Source: Acetivibrio clariflavus DSM 19732 (GTDB lineage Bacteria; Bacillota; Clostridia; Acetivibrionales; Acetivibrionaceae). From it: a stretch of DNA of 64,000 nt. The notes under the pieces were generated by a model, which had not been told where the DNA came from, did not search any database, and saw only the letters and a program-made list of their open reading frames with translations. The translations under genes and the position numbers were made by a program. Below, in pieces: positions 28,467 to 38,268 of the stretch. Positions within the stretch are counted from its first letter, which is position 1. Every line of letters starts with the position of its first letter. Location of the stretch: positions 4,824,001-4,888,000 of the forward strand of contig NC_016627.1 of the NCBI RefSeq assembly GCF_000237085.1. Reading direction: 5' to 3'.

Positions 28467-28499
28467 TATTTTCGCCTCGCAATTCCCTACTTAATATAG

Positions 28500-29015
28500 C
28501 TAAATATAGCTTAATAAATCAATATAATTATAATTATCATCCAATAAAGCAACCTTTTCAGGATTCCATACAATTATTAATATTTTATTTTTTTCGGATA
28601 ATAATTTTATCTCTTCAAAACTATTTGTTATAATGTATTGTATACCATTAAAATCAAGTCTAGTTTTGATTATATCACATAATCCATCATTTTTTCCAAA
28701 TAAAACCACCGCATTGTTTCCATTAATACCGTTTAATAAATCATCAATACGTTTATTTAATTCATTTAAGAATGCATATGCTTCAGATATATATTTATAG
28801 GTTCCTTCTGCTCTCTGGGTAATTCCCAAGGATGTTAAGTTATATATTACTTTTTTTTGTGATATTTTCTCAATTTTTAGAATACCCATGTTTACCATTT
28901 GCTTAATAAGTTCATTTACACTACCTAAAGATAATCCAACTGCTTTTGCAATGTTACGTTGTGTAGTTACAGGGTTTAAGTGCAATTCTCTCAATAAAAG
29001 TAATTGTTTATCCAT
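28500..29015 (-). CDS. Winged-helix transcriptional regulator of the polysaccharide locus
   Basis: A 171-residue protein. Residues 1-65 form a winged helix-turn-helix (LNPVTTQRNIAKAVGLSLGS in the helix-turn-helix, with the wing near KKVIYNLTSLG). Residues 70-100 are helical. Residues 100-160 look like a small alpha/beta receiver-like domain (AVVLFGKNDGLCDIIKTRL). Related proteins are found at the head of capsule and exopolysaccharide loci. It lies between the Wzz-like gene and the ligase gene in the same direction, so it probably regulates this cluster. Its ligand is unknown. Confidence 0.7.
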   Translation of the reverse strand: MDKQLLLLRELHLNPVTTQRNIAKAVGLSLGSVNELIKQMVNMGILKIEKISQKKVIYNLTSLGITQRAEGTYKYISEAYAFLNELNKRIDDLLNGINGNNAVVLFGKNDGLCDIIKTRLDFNGIQYIITNSFEEIKLLSEKNKILIIVWNPEKVALLDDNYNYIDLLSYI

Positions 29016-29052
29016 TACTCTATTTACCCCTTAATATAAATCTACAATATAA

Positions 29053-30324
29053 TCATTGATATAACAATTTCCTACTTTGTTCCCAGTATTCCCTAATAAA
29101 TACAAAACAAACACTGATCATAAAGCCAATCATTGAACTTATAATAACCACCAAAGACTTTTTCGGTGCAACAGGTTTTACTGGTTCCACAGCTTCTGAT
29201 ACAACAACTATACTTGATTCACCTATCTTAGCAGATTCCTTTATCATAGCTTCCTTATATTTAGCCTGATAAGCATCATAGGTTTGTTTATCAAGTTCCA
29301 ATTCATGCTGCAAAAGGTCATACTCCTGCTGTTTGATAGCAAGCTCCGATTGCAAGTTTTCAATTTCTTTTTGCAGTGTGTTAATTTCATTCTCCAAAGC
29401 ATCACTTTGTGCTGTTAGAGAAGCCACTTCAAGTTCAAGTTCATGAACTGATTCTGCCAGCGCAACATATACATCATTTATTTGCTCATCACTTAACTTT
29501 AACTTAGCAATGTCTGCCGTTTGTATGCCCGTTTTATCTTTTATAATTCCACTTAGCAATTCATCATTAATTAAAGTTTTGTTAGTAATAATCGTTTTAG
29601 ATGTACTTTTTAAAATACTCTGTCCATGAGCTAAAGCTGATTTAGCTGCAGACAAATCAACTTTTATCTGTGATGCTGTAGTTTTATATTCTGTAATTTT
29701 TTGAAGCTTACCTTCCAATTCTAACTTTAACTCCTGTGGTCCTCTTGGTTTAGACAAGAATTCTTCAAGTTTTTTGGAAGCTTCCTCCATATTCTTTTTT
29801 TCTTCTTCCATTTGCTCTTTTATAAATTTAGCTGAGCTTTCAGCCTGCTTTTTATTTGTCTCTGTGACAAATTCAGTAAACCTGTTACTTACCAAATTTG
29901 CAATTTTTGCTGCCTGAACAGGATCTCTATCTCTGACACTTATAGTTATCAGATTCGTTTTATCAATTGCTTTAACAGTTATTTTATTTGCAATACTGTT
30001 TAAAGGCTGATTTTCCATTCCGAGCTCTTTCCTCAAATATTGTAATATAGCTGGTGCTTTCACCTGCTCTCTGTAAGTATCTATTGTCATCTGAGGATAT
30101 TGCGATAAAGCCGAAACCAAATCACTAAAATCATTACCCGCCTCTTTTGCTGTTGCATTACTAATAGGAGATATCATAAGCATAGTTTGTGACTCATAAA
30201 CTGGCGGTAATATAAAAAATGCTACAACAGCGCTTAATACAAAACAGGTAGCTGTAATTATCGATATTATCCACTTCCATTTTAGCATAATGCGAATAAC
30301 TTCTACGAAGCTTATTTCCTCCAT
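29053..30324 (-). CDS. Wzz/CapA-type polysaccharide chain-length determinant
   Basis: A 423-residue polysaccharide co-polymerase. Two membrane helices flank a long outside region. The first is near residues 18-40 (ISIITATCFVLSAVVAFFIL) and is followed by PPVYESQTMLMISP. The second is near 385-407, preceded by the conserved proline-rich VEPVKPVAPKKS. Residues about 160-215 and 270-350 are strongly heptad-like coiled coils. No BY-kinase domain is fused and no separate kinase gene is seen nearby. It is the first gene of the polysaccharide cluster in the direction of transcription. Confidence 0.85.
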   Translation of the reverse strand: MEEISFVEVIRIMLKWKWIISIITATCFVLSAVVAFFILPPVYESQTMLMISPISNATAKEAGNDFSDLVSALSQYPQMTIDTYREQVKAPAILQYLRKELGMENQPLNSIANKITVKAIDKTNLITISVRDRDPVQAAKIANLVSNRFTEFVTETNKKQAESSAKFIKEQMEEEKKNMEEASKKLEEFLSKPRGPQELKLELEGKLQKITEYKTTASQIKVDLSAAKSALAHGQSILKSTSKTIITNKTLINDELLSGIIKDKTGIQTADIAKLKLSDEQINDVYVALAESVHELELEVASLTAQSDALENEINTLQKEIENLQSELAIKQQEYDLLQHELELDKQTYDAYQAKYKEAMIKESAKIGESSIVVVSEAVEPVKPVAPKKSLVVIISSMIGFMISVCFVFIREYWEQSRKLLYQ

Positions 30325-30471
30325 AATTTACCCCCATATAACTTTTATATTGTAAAACAGTACTGAGTTCTTACGACATTGTTCATAATGTGAACATGTT
30401 AATTGTATATAATTAATTAGCCTATGTCAATTAGAAATATTACTATCACTGCTATTTTTATCATGGATGTT

Positions 30472-30506
30472 AAAAAGCTGGTGGATAGAACCTCCACCAG
30501 CTTTTT
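30472..30506 (-). terminator. Strong terminator after the second SLH gene
   Basis: AAAAAGCTGGTGGA pairs with TCCACCAGCTTTTT around a short loop, directly after the stop codon. The U-tract serves the minus strand; the symmetric A-tract could also stop plus-strand transcription. Confidence 0.9.
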
Positions 30507-30507
30507 A

Positions 30508-33500
30508 TTAATCAACTGTTTCAGTGAAATTAAAATCATCAAGCGCATTACCCGAAGCATCTACTATTGTGGCTTTAGTTGCTCTATAGAATATTACTTG
30601 GACTTTATCTCCTCTGTGATTTCCTTCAATTACAATTTTAAACCTTGCATAAGTTTCATCTACATCCGTGTCTTTATCGTCTTTGCTTTCTGCATTATAG
30701 TAATATATTTTGGCATCAACTGTTTTACCGTTAACTTTGATCCTGAATTGAGATGAGTCGTTTGCATTTAGCTGTTCTCCATGGATAAGTTTTAAGTTCT
30801 CCGATAATCTTACATAAACAATCGTGCCGACATTTTTTTCATAGTAGGCTGAATCTATTGACTTTGCAACGGGTTTAAAATCTTCAGTTACTTTTATCGA
30901 AGAAGATATACTTAATTTTTGATTGAATATATTAACCGTATCTATATCATCTTCATCTTCCAGGTCCAGATATATTGATTTCCCGTTAAAAGTACCATCT
31001 GATTCAATATCGGCATTTACAGTTAATATAATTTCGTTGTTATCAGCATCATATACCGCATCCCAGGCTGTTATTACTATATCATTGCCATATTTATCTT
31101 TGCCTGCTGTTATATAAAAATCATCCGGTTCTAATGTATTGGCATTTATTGATCCTTTAATTTTTACCACTATTGTATTTTTATCGGTTGCAGCAGCAGA
31201 AATGATCTTCGGTGCTGTGGTATTGTCAGATTTAAAATCTTTACTTGAAATACTTACCGCTGACATTTCATTTCCCTTTTTATCTCTAACTGCTTCGACC
31301 TGTACACGCGATATTTTTTCTACCAATATAACTTCTTCATCGTAATCATTTTTGTCCGATGAAAAAGTAATGCACACCGTTTGCTCATCAGATAATAATT
31401 CGATTTTTGCTGATCGTTTGTTAATTCTCCAGGCTATTCCGTTAACAGTACACAAATAATTGGAATAGTCAGTTGCAGATCTCTCATCTACATCTTCATT
31501 GAACTTTATATATAACTTATTGTCCTCCTTATTAATATAAACATCTGACACCGAAGGAGGCGTTTTGTCGTCAACAGTAATCTTTACCGTTTTTTCAATC
31601 ATTACGTTTTTCAAAGGATTTAAGTCTGTAACTCCGCTGATTGTCAGTTCATAATTTCCTGATTCAAATTCCAAACCATCAGCTCTTTTAAGCACAAGTT
31701 TACTCTTTATATATTCACCATCTTCAGTATAATACGTCGGATCGGATAAAGGTATAGTATCTTCATCACTGTCTTTAAGCTCAAACTCACCATATTTGGA
31801 GAATACTTCTTCTGAGAATTCCAATACAATTTCTTTTTGGTTCTTAATAACATAACCTACATACTCCGGCCTTGTAACATCATAATCCGGTGTTACAGTG
31901 AGTTTGATATCGGTTGAATTTCCACTGAAATCAGTAACATCTTCAATAATTATTTTGCCTCCGGCAGCCGGTAGAGCATTATCTATATCAAAATATATTG
32001 TTAAAGTTTTATTGTCATCAGCCAGTTCAATTTTCTCAATTGTTGCCTTTGTATCTGTAATTATATTTTCTTCATCAGGTATTTCTATTTCTTCGCTGAA
32101 GACAATAACCACTTTAGTCTGAGTAGCACTTTTTATTTTTGCTGTAGGTGCTTTGTCATCCTTTTCAACAGTAAATGTCACTTCATTATCTTCAACGATA
32201 TAACCGGCATAATCACTGACCTTATTCTTAACAGCTAGTTTATGGGAACCGGACGATAGACGCCTTACCAAATAAAAGCTCACTGTTTTTCCGTTACTTG
32301 ATAATGTTGTTTGTGAAGAACCGAAAAGTTTTCCGTCAATTGTATAGTTTGAAGCTGTTGTAGCGTTCTGTACCGGCTCACTAAAGGTTACTTTCACAAG
32401 GCCATTTCCCACTGATGTAACATCAACAATTTCAGGTGTTGTAACATCCTTTATATTATCTATTCTTAATTCCGCATCTTCTTCAAGTCCTACCTTTTTG
32501 TCAACAATAACTTCAACATCCGATTGCTGTTTAAGGGCATTTTTTAGAAGAAGGGTTACTGTCATTTTGTCGTCAGAAAGTTCTGCATTTATAACACTGT
32601 TGCCTTCCACATCATAGTTACCCTTATTGGTAGCCTCATCCTCGTTCTCAACAGGTTTGCTGAATTCAATAATTATCTCTTTAAGGTTGCCTGATGAAAC
32701 TGCCTTAACACTTAATTTATCAGGAACAACAATTACCTTTACTTTAGCCTTGATTGATGTTCCGCTTATTTCACCGTAAACTGTCTGTTCACCAACCTTT
32801 GATGTATCAACGTATGGCCAGCTAACACTTACAGTTTCTTTAGTTCCGTCATCGTATTCAACTTCAACGGATTTCGGCAATTTAGGAGCAACTCCTGCAT
32901 TTACTACAACATCTTCAATTTCTTCCACTGATATTATCTCTGCATACCAAAGTCCTACTTCTTTAGCCTTTTCTGCTGATACAATTCCCTTTTCAACCAG
33001 TTTTTTTATTAATCTTTCACCATCTGCCTTATATTTTGCCTGTAATGCACCATAGGAAATACCAACCAACGAATCTTTTATTAAGATCGCATCACTGTTA
33101 AACAAGTTTGCTTGTATAGTTGTAAGTCCTCCGACTTCGCTTAACTTTGTTGCTGCTTTGTCATATTGGAAATCACCATCATAACCCAACTGTTGAAGAA
33201 TTAATGAACAATACGCTTTTCCGTTAAGTCCAACATTAGGTCTGAAGGTTGAGTCCTCAGAATAACCTTTTACATAACCTTTTTCAACCGCATAAGCCAC
33301 TTGTCTTTTTGACCAATCAGCAATTTTGTTAGCATCTTTAAATTTTGACAATATGGCATTTGCTTTTTCATATGTAAGTGACTTTGCCTCTTCCTCTTGC
33401 CCAAAAATTCTAAGAAGCATAACAACTCCAGTTTGTCTATCCAATGATGTTCCTAAATCGGGATCAAACCATGTTTCATTTATCCCTTTGTATAAGTCAA

Positions 33501-33624
33501 GTTTATACAATATATTGGCTTCCTTTTCATAGATATATGTATTGGCTAAAGCCGGTGTATAAACAATGGATGAAATTATGGAGGCGGCAACTATCATTCC
33601 TAGAATTTTCTTAAATATTTTCAT
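30508..33624 (-). CDS. SLH-domain surface protein with Ig-like repeats (paralogue 2)
   Basis: A 1038-residue secreted protein. Signal peptide residues 1-27 end ALA-N. Residues 30-220 hold SLH-type repeats (KQVAYAVEKGYVKGYSEDS and FRPNVGLNGKAYCSLIL), which bind pyruvylated cell-wall polymer. Residues about 225-300 form a Big_4-type Ig domain (YDDGTKETVSVSWPYVDTSK). The rest is about seven SbsA-type Ig-like modules with repeated FSEPVQNATTASNY-like strands. It is about 60 percent similar by eye to the protein at 33760-36915 over its whole length, so the two arose by tandem duplication. It has its own terminator, and 135 bases separate it from the first gene. Confidence 0.88.
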   Translation of the reverse strand: MKIFKKILGMIVAASIISSIVYTPALANTYIYEKEANILYKLDLYKGINETWFDPDLGTSLDRQTGVVMLLRIFGQEEEAKSLTYEKANAILSKFKDANKIADWSKRQVAYAVEKGYVKGYSEDSTFRPNVGLNGKAYCSLILQQLGYDGDFQYDKAATKLSEVGGLTTIQANLFNSDAILIKDSLVGISYGALQAKYKADGERLIKKLVEKGIVSAEKAKEVGLWYAEIISVEEIEDVVVNAGVAPKLPKSVEVEYDDGTKETVSVSWPYVDTSKVGEQTVYGEISGTSIKAKVKVIVVPDKLSVKAVSSGNLKEIIIEFSKPVENEDEATNKGNYDVEGNSVINAELSDDKMTVTLLLKNALKQQSDVEVIVDKKVGLEEDAELRIDNIKDVTTPEIVDVTSVGNGLVKVTFSEPVQNATTASNYTIDGKLFGSSQTTLSSNGKTVSFYLVRRLSSGSHKLAVKNKVSDYAGYIVEDNEVTFTVEKDDKAPTAKIKSATQTKVVIVFSEEIEIPDEENIITDTKATIEKIELADDNKTLTIYFDIDNALPAAGGKIIIEDVTDFSGNSTDIKLTVTPDYDVTRPEYVGYVIKNQKEIVLEFSEEVFSKYGEFELKDSDEDTIPLSDPTYYTEDGEYIKSKLVLKRADGLEFESGNYELTISGVTDLNPLKNVMIEKTVKITVDDKTPPSVSDVYINKEDNKLYIKFNEDVDERSATDYSNYLCTVNGIAWRINKRSAKIELLSDEQTVCITFSSDKNDYDEEVILVEKISRVQVEAVRDKKGNEMSAVSISSKDFKSDNTTAPKIISAAATDKNTIVVKIKGSINANTLEPDDFYITAGKDKYGNDIVITAWDAVYDADNNEIILTVNADIESDGTFNGKSIYLDLEDEDDIDTVNIFNQKLSISSSIKVTEDFKPVAKSIDSAYYEKNVGTIVYVRLSENLKLIHGEQLNANDSSQFRIKVNGKTVDAKIYYYNAESKDDKDTDVDETYARFKIVIEGNHRGDKVQVIFYRATKATIVDASGNALDDFNFTETVD

Positions 33625-33704
33625 TCTATCCAGCCTTCCTTCCTTTTTTGTATTTTCTGGATATATCAGACTTTATATGTAAAGGTAAGTAAACAAATTA
33701 TATT

Positions 33705-33741
33705 AAAAAACTGGCAGGAGATTAACTCCTACCAGTCTTTA
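33705..33741 (-). terminator. Terminator after the first SLH gene
   Basis: On the minus strand ACTGGTAGGAGT pairs with CTCCTGCCAGT (one bulge), followed by six T. It lies 20 bases past the stop codon, so the two SLH genes are at least partly transcribed apart. Confidence 0.85.
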
Positions 33742-33759
33742 ATTCAGCAACTTTGATTA

Positions 33760-36700
33760 TTATTTTACTTTTTTACTTAAATCAAAGTCCTTAAGTGCAT
33801 TACCTTTAACGCTAGTATCTTTAATTGTCTTGCCGGTTGCTTCCATATATAATACTTGAACAGTCTTACCTTTGTAGTTACCAGCTATTACAACTTTGAA
33901 TCTTGCTTTAGTTTCATCAACATCAGTTGACTTATTGTCTGTTGAAGCTGCATCGAAGTAGTAGATATCTGCTGCAACAATCTTACTGTCAGCTTTTATT
34001 CTGAACTGTGTGAGATAATCTGCATCAGTAATCTTACCATTAGAATCTACAGCACCTGCAAGATTTAAGTTTTCAGACAATTCGATGAACACTTCAGTAC
34101 CTACACCTGAAGTATATACAGCGGATGCAACTGAATCTGCTGCTGTAGGAGCATATTCATCAGCTACAGTTAAGATAGTAGCACCATCTATTTCTAATGC
34201 CTGGTCAAATGCATTTACTGTTTCTACATCGTTTGCAAGCTTCAATTTTATAGCATTTCCTTTATATGTTGCATCAGCACTGATGTCTTTATCAACTGTT
34301 AATGTTATTTCGTTATCATCTGAATCGTATTCAGCATCCCAAGCTGTAATCACGATATCTTTACCTTTATCATCTTGACCTGCTGTCAATATGAAGTCGC
34401 CAGGATTCAATGTTCTGTCATTTATTGATGAACCAGTAGTAAGTTTAACTACTATTGTATTTTTATCAGTTACAGCTGCACTATCAATTTTTGGAACAAG
34501 AGCATCAGTTACTAGTCTAAAGGCACTGCTATCAATAGCTTGTGCTTTCATTTCATTTCCAGCTGTGTCAGCAACTGATGTTACTTGTAAACGAGCTATA
34601 TCATCAACGTCTACTGCATCGTCACCAGTTGTTTCAAATTCAATGCGTACAGTCTTTCCATCAGACAACAATTCTAAGTCAGCAACATCTTTATCAAGAT
34701 CATTAAATGTTGCATTAGCAGTATTTAACATATAAGCATAATTATCATAGTCTGTTGCTGTAGCTTCATCTACTTCTTCGTTAAATTCTACATAAAGGGC
34801 ATTATCTGAGCTCTTAATGTATACATATTTAACATTTGGTGCTTTTTGGTCATCTACAGTAATATCAACTGTTGTCTTGATTATAGTATTCTTTAATGGA
34901 TTCAAGTCTGTTACATCTTCAATTGTTAATTTATATTTTCCTGAATCAAATGCTGAATTGTCAGCTCTAGTAAGAACAAGCTTGCTCTTTATAGTCTTAC
35001 CGTTGTCATTTACATAGTAAACAGGAGCTTTTAATGCAATTTCATCATCATCTTCATCTACGAGAGTAAACTCTCCTTTATCTTCAAATACTTCTTCATT
35101 GAACTCAAGTATAATCTTAACTTGTTTGTCATCTACTGTATAACCAACAAATTCAGGTCTTTCAACATCATAAGTTGGTGAAACAGCGATTTCAAAGTTA
35201 ACTTTGTTTCCGCTGTAGTCTGTAAGATTTTTAATAGTTATCTTACCACCAGCTGTTGGTAATGCTTTTTCAACGTCGAACTCGATTGTATATGTCATGT
35301 CATCATCATCAAGTTCAGCTTTAATAATTTCAGCACTTGTATTAGTATCTACATCATCTTCATCTGGTTCTTCAACTGGTTCGCTGAATTTGATAACAAC
35401 TTTTGTCTGAGTAGCTGATACAATTTCACCTGTTGGAGGTGTAGTATCTTCTACAACAGTAAACTCAGTTTCATTATCTTCAATAGCAAATCCGGCATAG
35501 TCAACTACTTTGTTCTTTACAACAAGTTTGTGTTCACCAGGAGTTAAACGTTTTGTCAACTTGAAGTTTACTGTCTTTTCATCAGATGTCAAAGTAGGTT
35601 GTGAAGAAGTTATTATTTTACCATCTACCAAGAAGTTTGCAATAGAAGTTGCATTCTTAACTGGCTCACTGAATGTAACTTTTACAAGTCCGTTACCTAC
35701 TGCTTCTACTGAAACAACTTCAGGAGCTGCAGTATCTTTTACATTCTTAATTGTCAATTCAACATCTTCATCAAAACCAACTTCTTTAGCAACTGTAACA
35801 GTAACATCGGACTGTTGAGCTACTGGTGAAGCAAGAAGCAATGTTACAGTTGTTTTGTCTTCTGAAAGACTAGCATTTTTAACTGTATACTTCTTAACTT
35901 TGTAGTTAGAAACATCTTTTGCTTCATCTTCATCTGGAACAGGTCTGTTGAAGTTAAGAACTAACTCAACAAGGTTTCCGGAAGCTTTACCTTCAACTTT
36001 TAATTCAGCAGGTACAACGATAACTTTAACTTTAGCTGTTACATCAGTATCAGCTATTGTACCAGTGATTACTTGTTCACCAGCAACTGAAGTATCAACT
36101 GTTGGCCAAGTAACTGCCACTTCAGCTGTAGTTCCATTGTCGTAAGTTGCTGTAACAGTAGCTGGAAGTTCAGGAGTAGCTCCGATATCTACTGTAATGT
36201 CAGGAATTTCTGCTACTGATACTATATCAGCATAAGGAATTCCAGCTTCCTTAACTTTTTCTTCTTCTACAACTCCGCTTTCAATTAAGAACTTAATAAG
36301 TTTCTTTCCATCTGCTTTAAATTTAGCTTGTAATGCTCCATAGGACATACCAACCAAAGCATCTTTATTTAACTGAGCATCACTGTTGAATACTGTAGCT
36401 TGAGAAGCTGTCAAACCACCAACTTGGCTCAATTTGATTGCTGCCTGATGGTAATCGAACTCTCCGTCGTAACCTAACTGTTGGAGAAGTAATGAAGCAT
36501 AAGCTTTACCATTCAAACCAGCTGTTGGTCTGAATGTTGAATCTTCATAACCTTTTACAACACCCTTTTCAACAGCATAAGCTACTTGCCTTTTAGCCCA
36601 GTCTGCTATTGTTCCAGCATCTGTGAATTTAGCAAGTAATGCATCTGCTTGCTCATATGAAAGCAATTCTGCTTCTTCTTCTTGACCAAACAATCTGAGA

Positions 36701-36915
36701 AGCATAACAACACCAGTTTGTCTGTCAAGAAGTGATTCTAAATCCAAATTAGGATTGTTAGGGTCTGTACTAATACCTTTGTACAGTCCAACTTGATAAA
36801 GTTGTTCTGCTTCTTTTTCGTAGCTAAGTGATGCAGCGAATGCTGGCACTATAGCCATAGACGCCATTAAAGCAACTACTAATAATGACGCCAAAACCTT
36901 TTTGAGATTCTTCAT
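33760..36915 (-). CDS. Probable major S-layer protein: SLH plus Ig-like modules (paralogue 1)
   Basis: A 1051-residue secreted protein with signal peptide 1-28 (LASLLVVALMASMAIVPAFA). SLH-type repeats span residues 30-225 (RQVAYAVEKGVVKGYEDSTF). A Big_4 Ig domain follows at about 230-305 (YDNGTTAEVAVTWPTVDTSV), then a chain of SbsA-like Ig modules rich in Asp/Glu. The last modules contain KDITVDKDISADATYKGNAI-like strands. The gene has a near-consensus promoter, a leader of about 140 bases, a strong AAGGAGG site and a biased codon choice, all fitting an abundant surface protein. No enzymatic domain is visible. Confidence 0.88.
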   Translation of the reverse strand: MKNLKKVLASLLVVALMASMAIVPAFAASLSYEKEAEQLYQVGLYKGISTDPNNPNLDLESLLDRQTGVVMLLRLFGQEEEAELLSYEQADALLAKFTDAGTIADWAKRQVAYAVEKGVVKGYEDSTFRPTAGLNGKAYASLLLQQLGYDGEFDYHQAAIKLSQVGGLTASQATVFNSDAQLNKDALVGMSYGALQAKFKADGKKLIKFLIESGVVEEEKVKEAGIPYADIVSVAEIPDITVDIGATPELPATVTATYDNGTTAEVAVTWPTVDTSVAGEQVITGTIADTDVTAKVKVIVVPAELKVEGKASGNLVELVLNFNRPVPDEDEAKDVSNYKVKKYTVKNASLSEDKTTVTLLLASPVAQQSDVTVTVAKEVGFDEDVELTIKNVKDTAAPEVVSVEAVGNGLVKVTFSEPVKNATSIANFLVDGKIITSSQPTLTSDEKTVNFKLTKRLTPGEHKLVVKNKVVDYAGFAIEDNETEFTVVEDTTPPTGEIVSATQTKVVIKFSEPVEEPDEDDVDTNTSAEIIKAELDDDDMTYTIEFDVEKALPTAGGKITIKNLTDYSGNKVNFEIAVSPTYDVERPEFVGYTVDDKQVKIILEFNEEVFEDKGEFTLVDEDDDEIALKAPVYYVNDNGKTIKSKLVLTRADNSAFDSGKYKLTIEDVTDLNPLKNTIIKTTVDITVDDQKAPNVKYVYIKSSDNALYVEFNEEVDEATATDYDNYAYMLNTANATFNDLDKDVADLELLSDGKTVRIEFETTGDDAVDVDDIARLQVTSVADTAGNEMKAQAIDSSAFRLVTDALVPKIDSAAVTDKNTIVVKLTTGSSINDRTLNPGDFILTAGQDDKGKDIVITAWDAEYDSDDNEITLTVDKDISADATYKGNAIKLKLANDVETVNAFDQALEIDGATILTVADEYAPTAADSVASAVYTSGVGTEVFIELSENLNLAGAVDSNGKITDADYLTQFRIKADSKIVAADIYYFDAASTDNKSTDVDETKARFKVVIAGNYKGKTVQVLYMEATGKTIKDTSVKGNALKDFDLSKKVK

Positions 36916-37066
36916 ACTCTCAAATCCTCCTTGTATTGTTGTTTTTTTTGGGAAGCAGGCTTAAAACTGAAAGCCAGGCTACGCCTTATCCCTTTGTTTT
37001 TTAACCTGACTTATATTGCTTTTTGCTCAAGACCGGCGCACTTAACCTATCTTGAATTCACAACTT
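36916..37066 (-). promoter_or_regulatory. Long 5' leader of the S-layer gene
   Basis: From the predicted transcription start near 37060 to the ATG at 36915 there are about 145 bases without an open frame. The ribosome binding site AAGGAGG lies 10 bases before the ATG. Long untranslated leaders that stabilise the message are common for S-layer genes; that function is inferred here. Confidence 0.5.
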
Positions 37067-37095
37067 ATTATATCATCGGCTTTTTGGTGAGTCAA
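37067..37095 (-). promoter_or_regulatory. Near-consensus sigma-A promoter of the S-layer gene
   Basis: On the minus strand TTGACT (-35, 37095-37090) and TATAAT (-10, 37072-37067) are separated by exactly 17 bases. One mismatch to the consensus in twelve positions makes this one of the strongest promoters visible in the window. Confidence 0.85.
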
Positions 37096-37373
37096 CATTT
37101 AGAATTTAAGTGTAAAGAAATTGTAATAGAATTGAAACAAACTGAAATACTACTAATTTAAAGCGTATCTCGCAAATTATTATGATACAATATAATTTGC
37201 ACTTTATATTTATTATACTTTATAGAACATAAAAAATCAATTTGGATAATTATTTTACCTTACATTTATAATCTTTTTTGTTGCAAAAATATAATCATCA
37301 TATCACTGTCTCATTGAGGATTTTATAAAATGTTTTTCAAATTGATAACATTTTAATTCGTCCAAAATATATT

Positions 37374-37397
37374 AAAAGCCGGATTTAACCGGCTTTT
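37374..37397 (-). terminator. Terminator after the SASP gene
   Basis: AAAAGCCGG pairs with CCGGCTTTT around a six-base loop, 20 bases past the SASP stop codon. The hairpin is symmetric and could work in both directions. Confidence 0.8.
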
Positions 37398-37417
37398 GTC
37401 ACGCATTAAGGCATTAC

Positions 37418-37594
37418 TTACTGGCTATTGCTGAGATTCCTTTCTGCTATTTCGATTGCTTTTTTTACAATATTTCCGCAATCTCTTGATGAAACAGAAC
37501 CCCAGCCTTCGTTCTTAACGATGTCGTATACTCCTAGCTCTTTTGCTATTTCAGCTTTTAGAGTTTCGGACATTATACCACCGCGTCTACCCAT
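37418..37594 (-). CDS. Small acid-soluble spore protein, alpha/beta type (SspF-like)
   Basis: A 58-residue protein beginning MGRRGGIMSETLKAEIAKEL and containing ELGVYDIVKNEGWGSVSSRD and NIVKKAIEIAE. This is the SspF/minor alpha-beta SASP pattern. These proteins coat spore DNA and protect it from damage. The GWG and the EL(G)V segments are hallmarks. AAGGAGG lies upstream at 37602-37608. An ATG closer to that site (37600) is out of frame, so the start at 37594 is preferred. The gene diverges from cwlJ, making this a small spore-function cluster. A forespore (sigma-G) promoter is expected, but I could not place it. Confidence 0.88.
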   Translation of the reverse strand: MGRRGGIMSETLKAEIAKELGVYDIVKNEGWGSVSSRDCGNIVKKAIEIAERNLSNSQ

Positions 37595-37792
37595 ATTTCA
37601 TGCCTCCTTATATATAAGTAGAAATCTACTTATATAATAATTTGCGTTCCTTCATATTATTTGCATCTTTTATAATTAAATTTCATGAAATTTTTAGATT
37701 ACAATTAAAAATTACTTAAATTTAGGTTTCATTTTTAAATTTATGTTAATATAATACATTAACCTTATTTTTTGAAAGAAAGGTGACAGCAA

Positions 37793-38236
37793 ATGTCTTT
37801 TTCCGCAAGAGAGCTTTTGGCAAGATTAATTAAATGCGAAGCAGGCGGCGAAGGTTTAGACGGTATGAGAGCGGTTGCAACAGTTGTCATGAATCGAGTT
37901 CATGTCTCTTATGGAGAGTACTTAAAATACGGGCAAGGTGACCTCCGCAGGGTTATATTTCAGCCACGTCAATTTACATGTGTCATGGATACGGTTTACG
38001 GCGAAGTAAATCCTCAAACCATTTGGTCTTGTCCACCTGAGGAAATTCATTATGAAGTTGCAGACTGGGCATTATCCGGAAATAAACTTCCCGGACTGGG
38101 CGAATGTCTTTGGTATTATAATCCCTTTAGCCCAACTTGTAGCCAAATATTTCCTCCATCCGGTACAGGTAGATTTATAACAAGAGTGAATCAGCATTGT
38201 TTCTATGCTCCTACGCCCTTATACGCACAAACATAG
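37793..38236 (+). CDS. cwlJ: Spore cortex-lytic hydrolase CwlJ (Hydrolase_2 family)
   Basis: A 147-residue protein of the SleB/CwlJ catalytic family without signal peptide or LysM domain, which is the CwlJ form. The catalytic glutamate is in IKCEAGGEGLDGMRAVATVV, followed by the MNRV block, FQPRQFTC and the C-terminal WYYNPFSP. CwlJ attacks spore cortex peptidoglycan during germination. The next gene is gerQ, its known partner in the coat. It starts at ATG after AAAGGTGA. Confidence 0.92.
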   Translation: MSFSARELLARLIKCEAGGEGLDGMRAVATVVMNRVHVSYGEYLKYGQGDLRRVIFQPRQFTCVMDTVYGEVNPQTIWSCPPEEIHYEVADWALSGNKLPGLGECLWYYNPFSPTCSQIFPPSGTGRFITRVNQHCFYAPTPLYAQT

Positions 38237-38268
38237 ATTATTTATAACATATAAACAGGAGGTCTATT

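Noticed and set aside
37616-37640. Palindrome ATAAGTAGATTTCTACTTAT upstream of the SASP gene as an operator
   Set aside because: It overlaps the leader just ahead of the ribosome binding site and has no known consensus; kept only as an unremarkable AT-rich palindrome.
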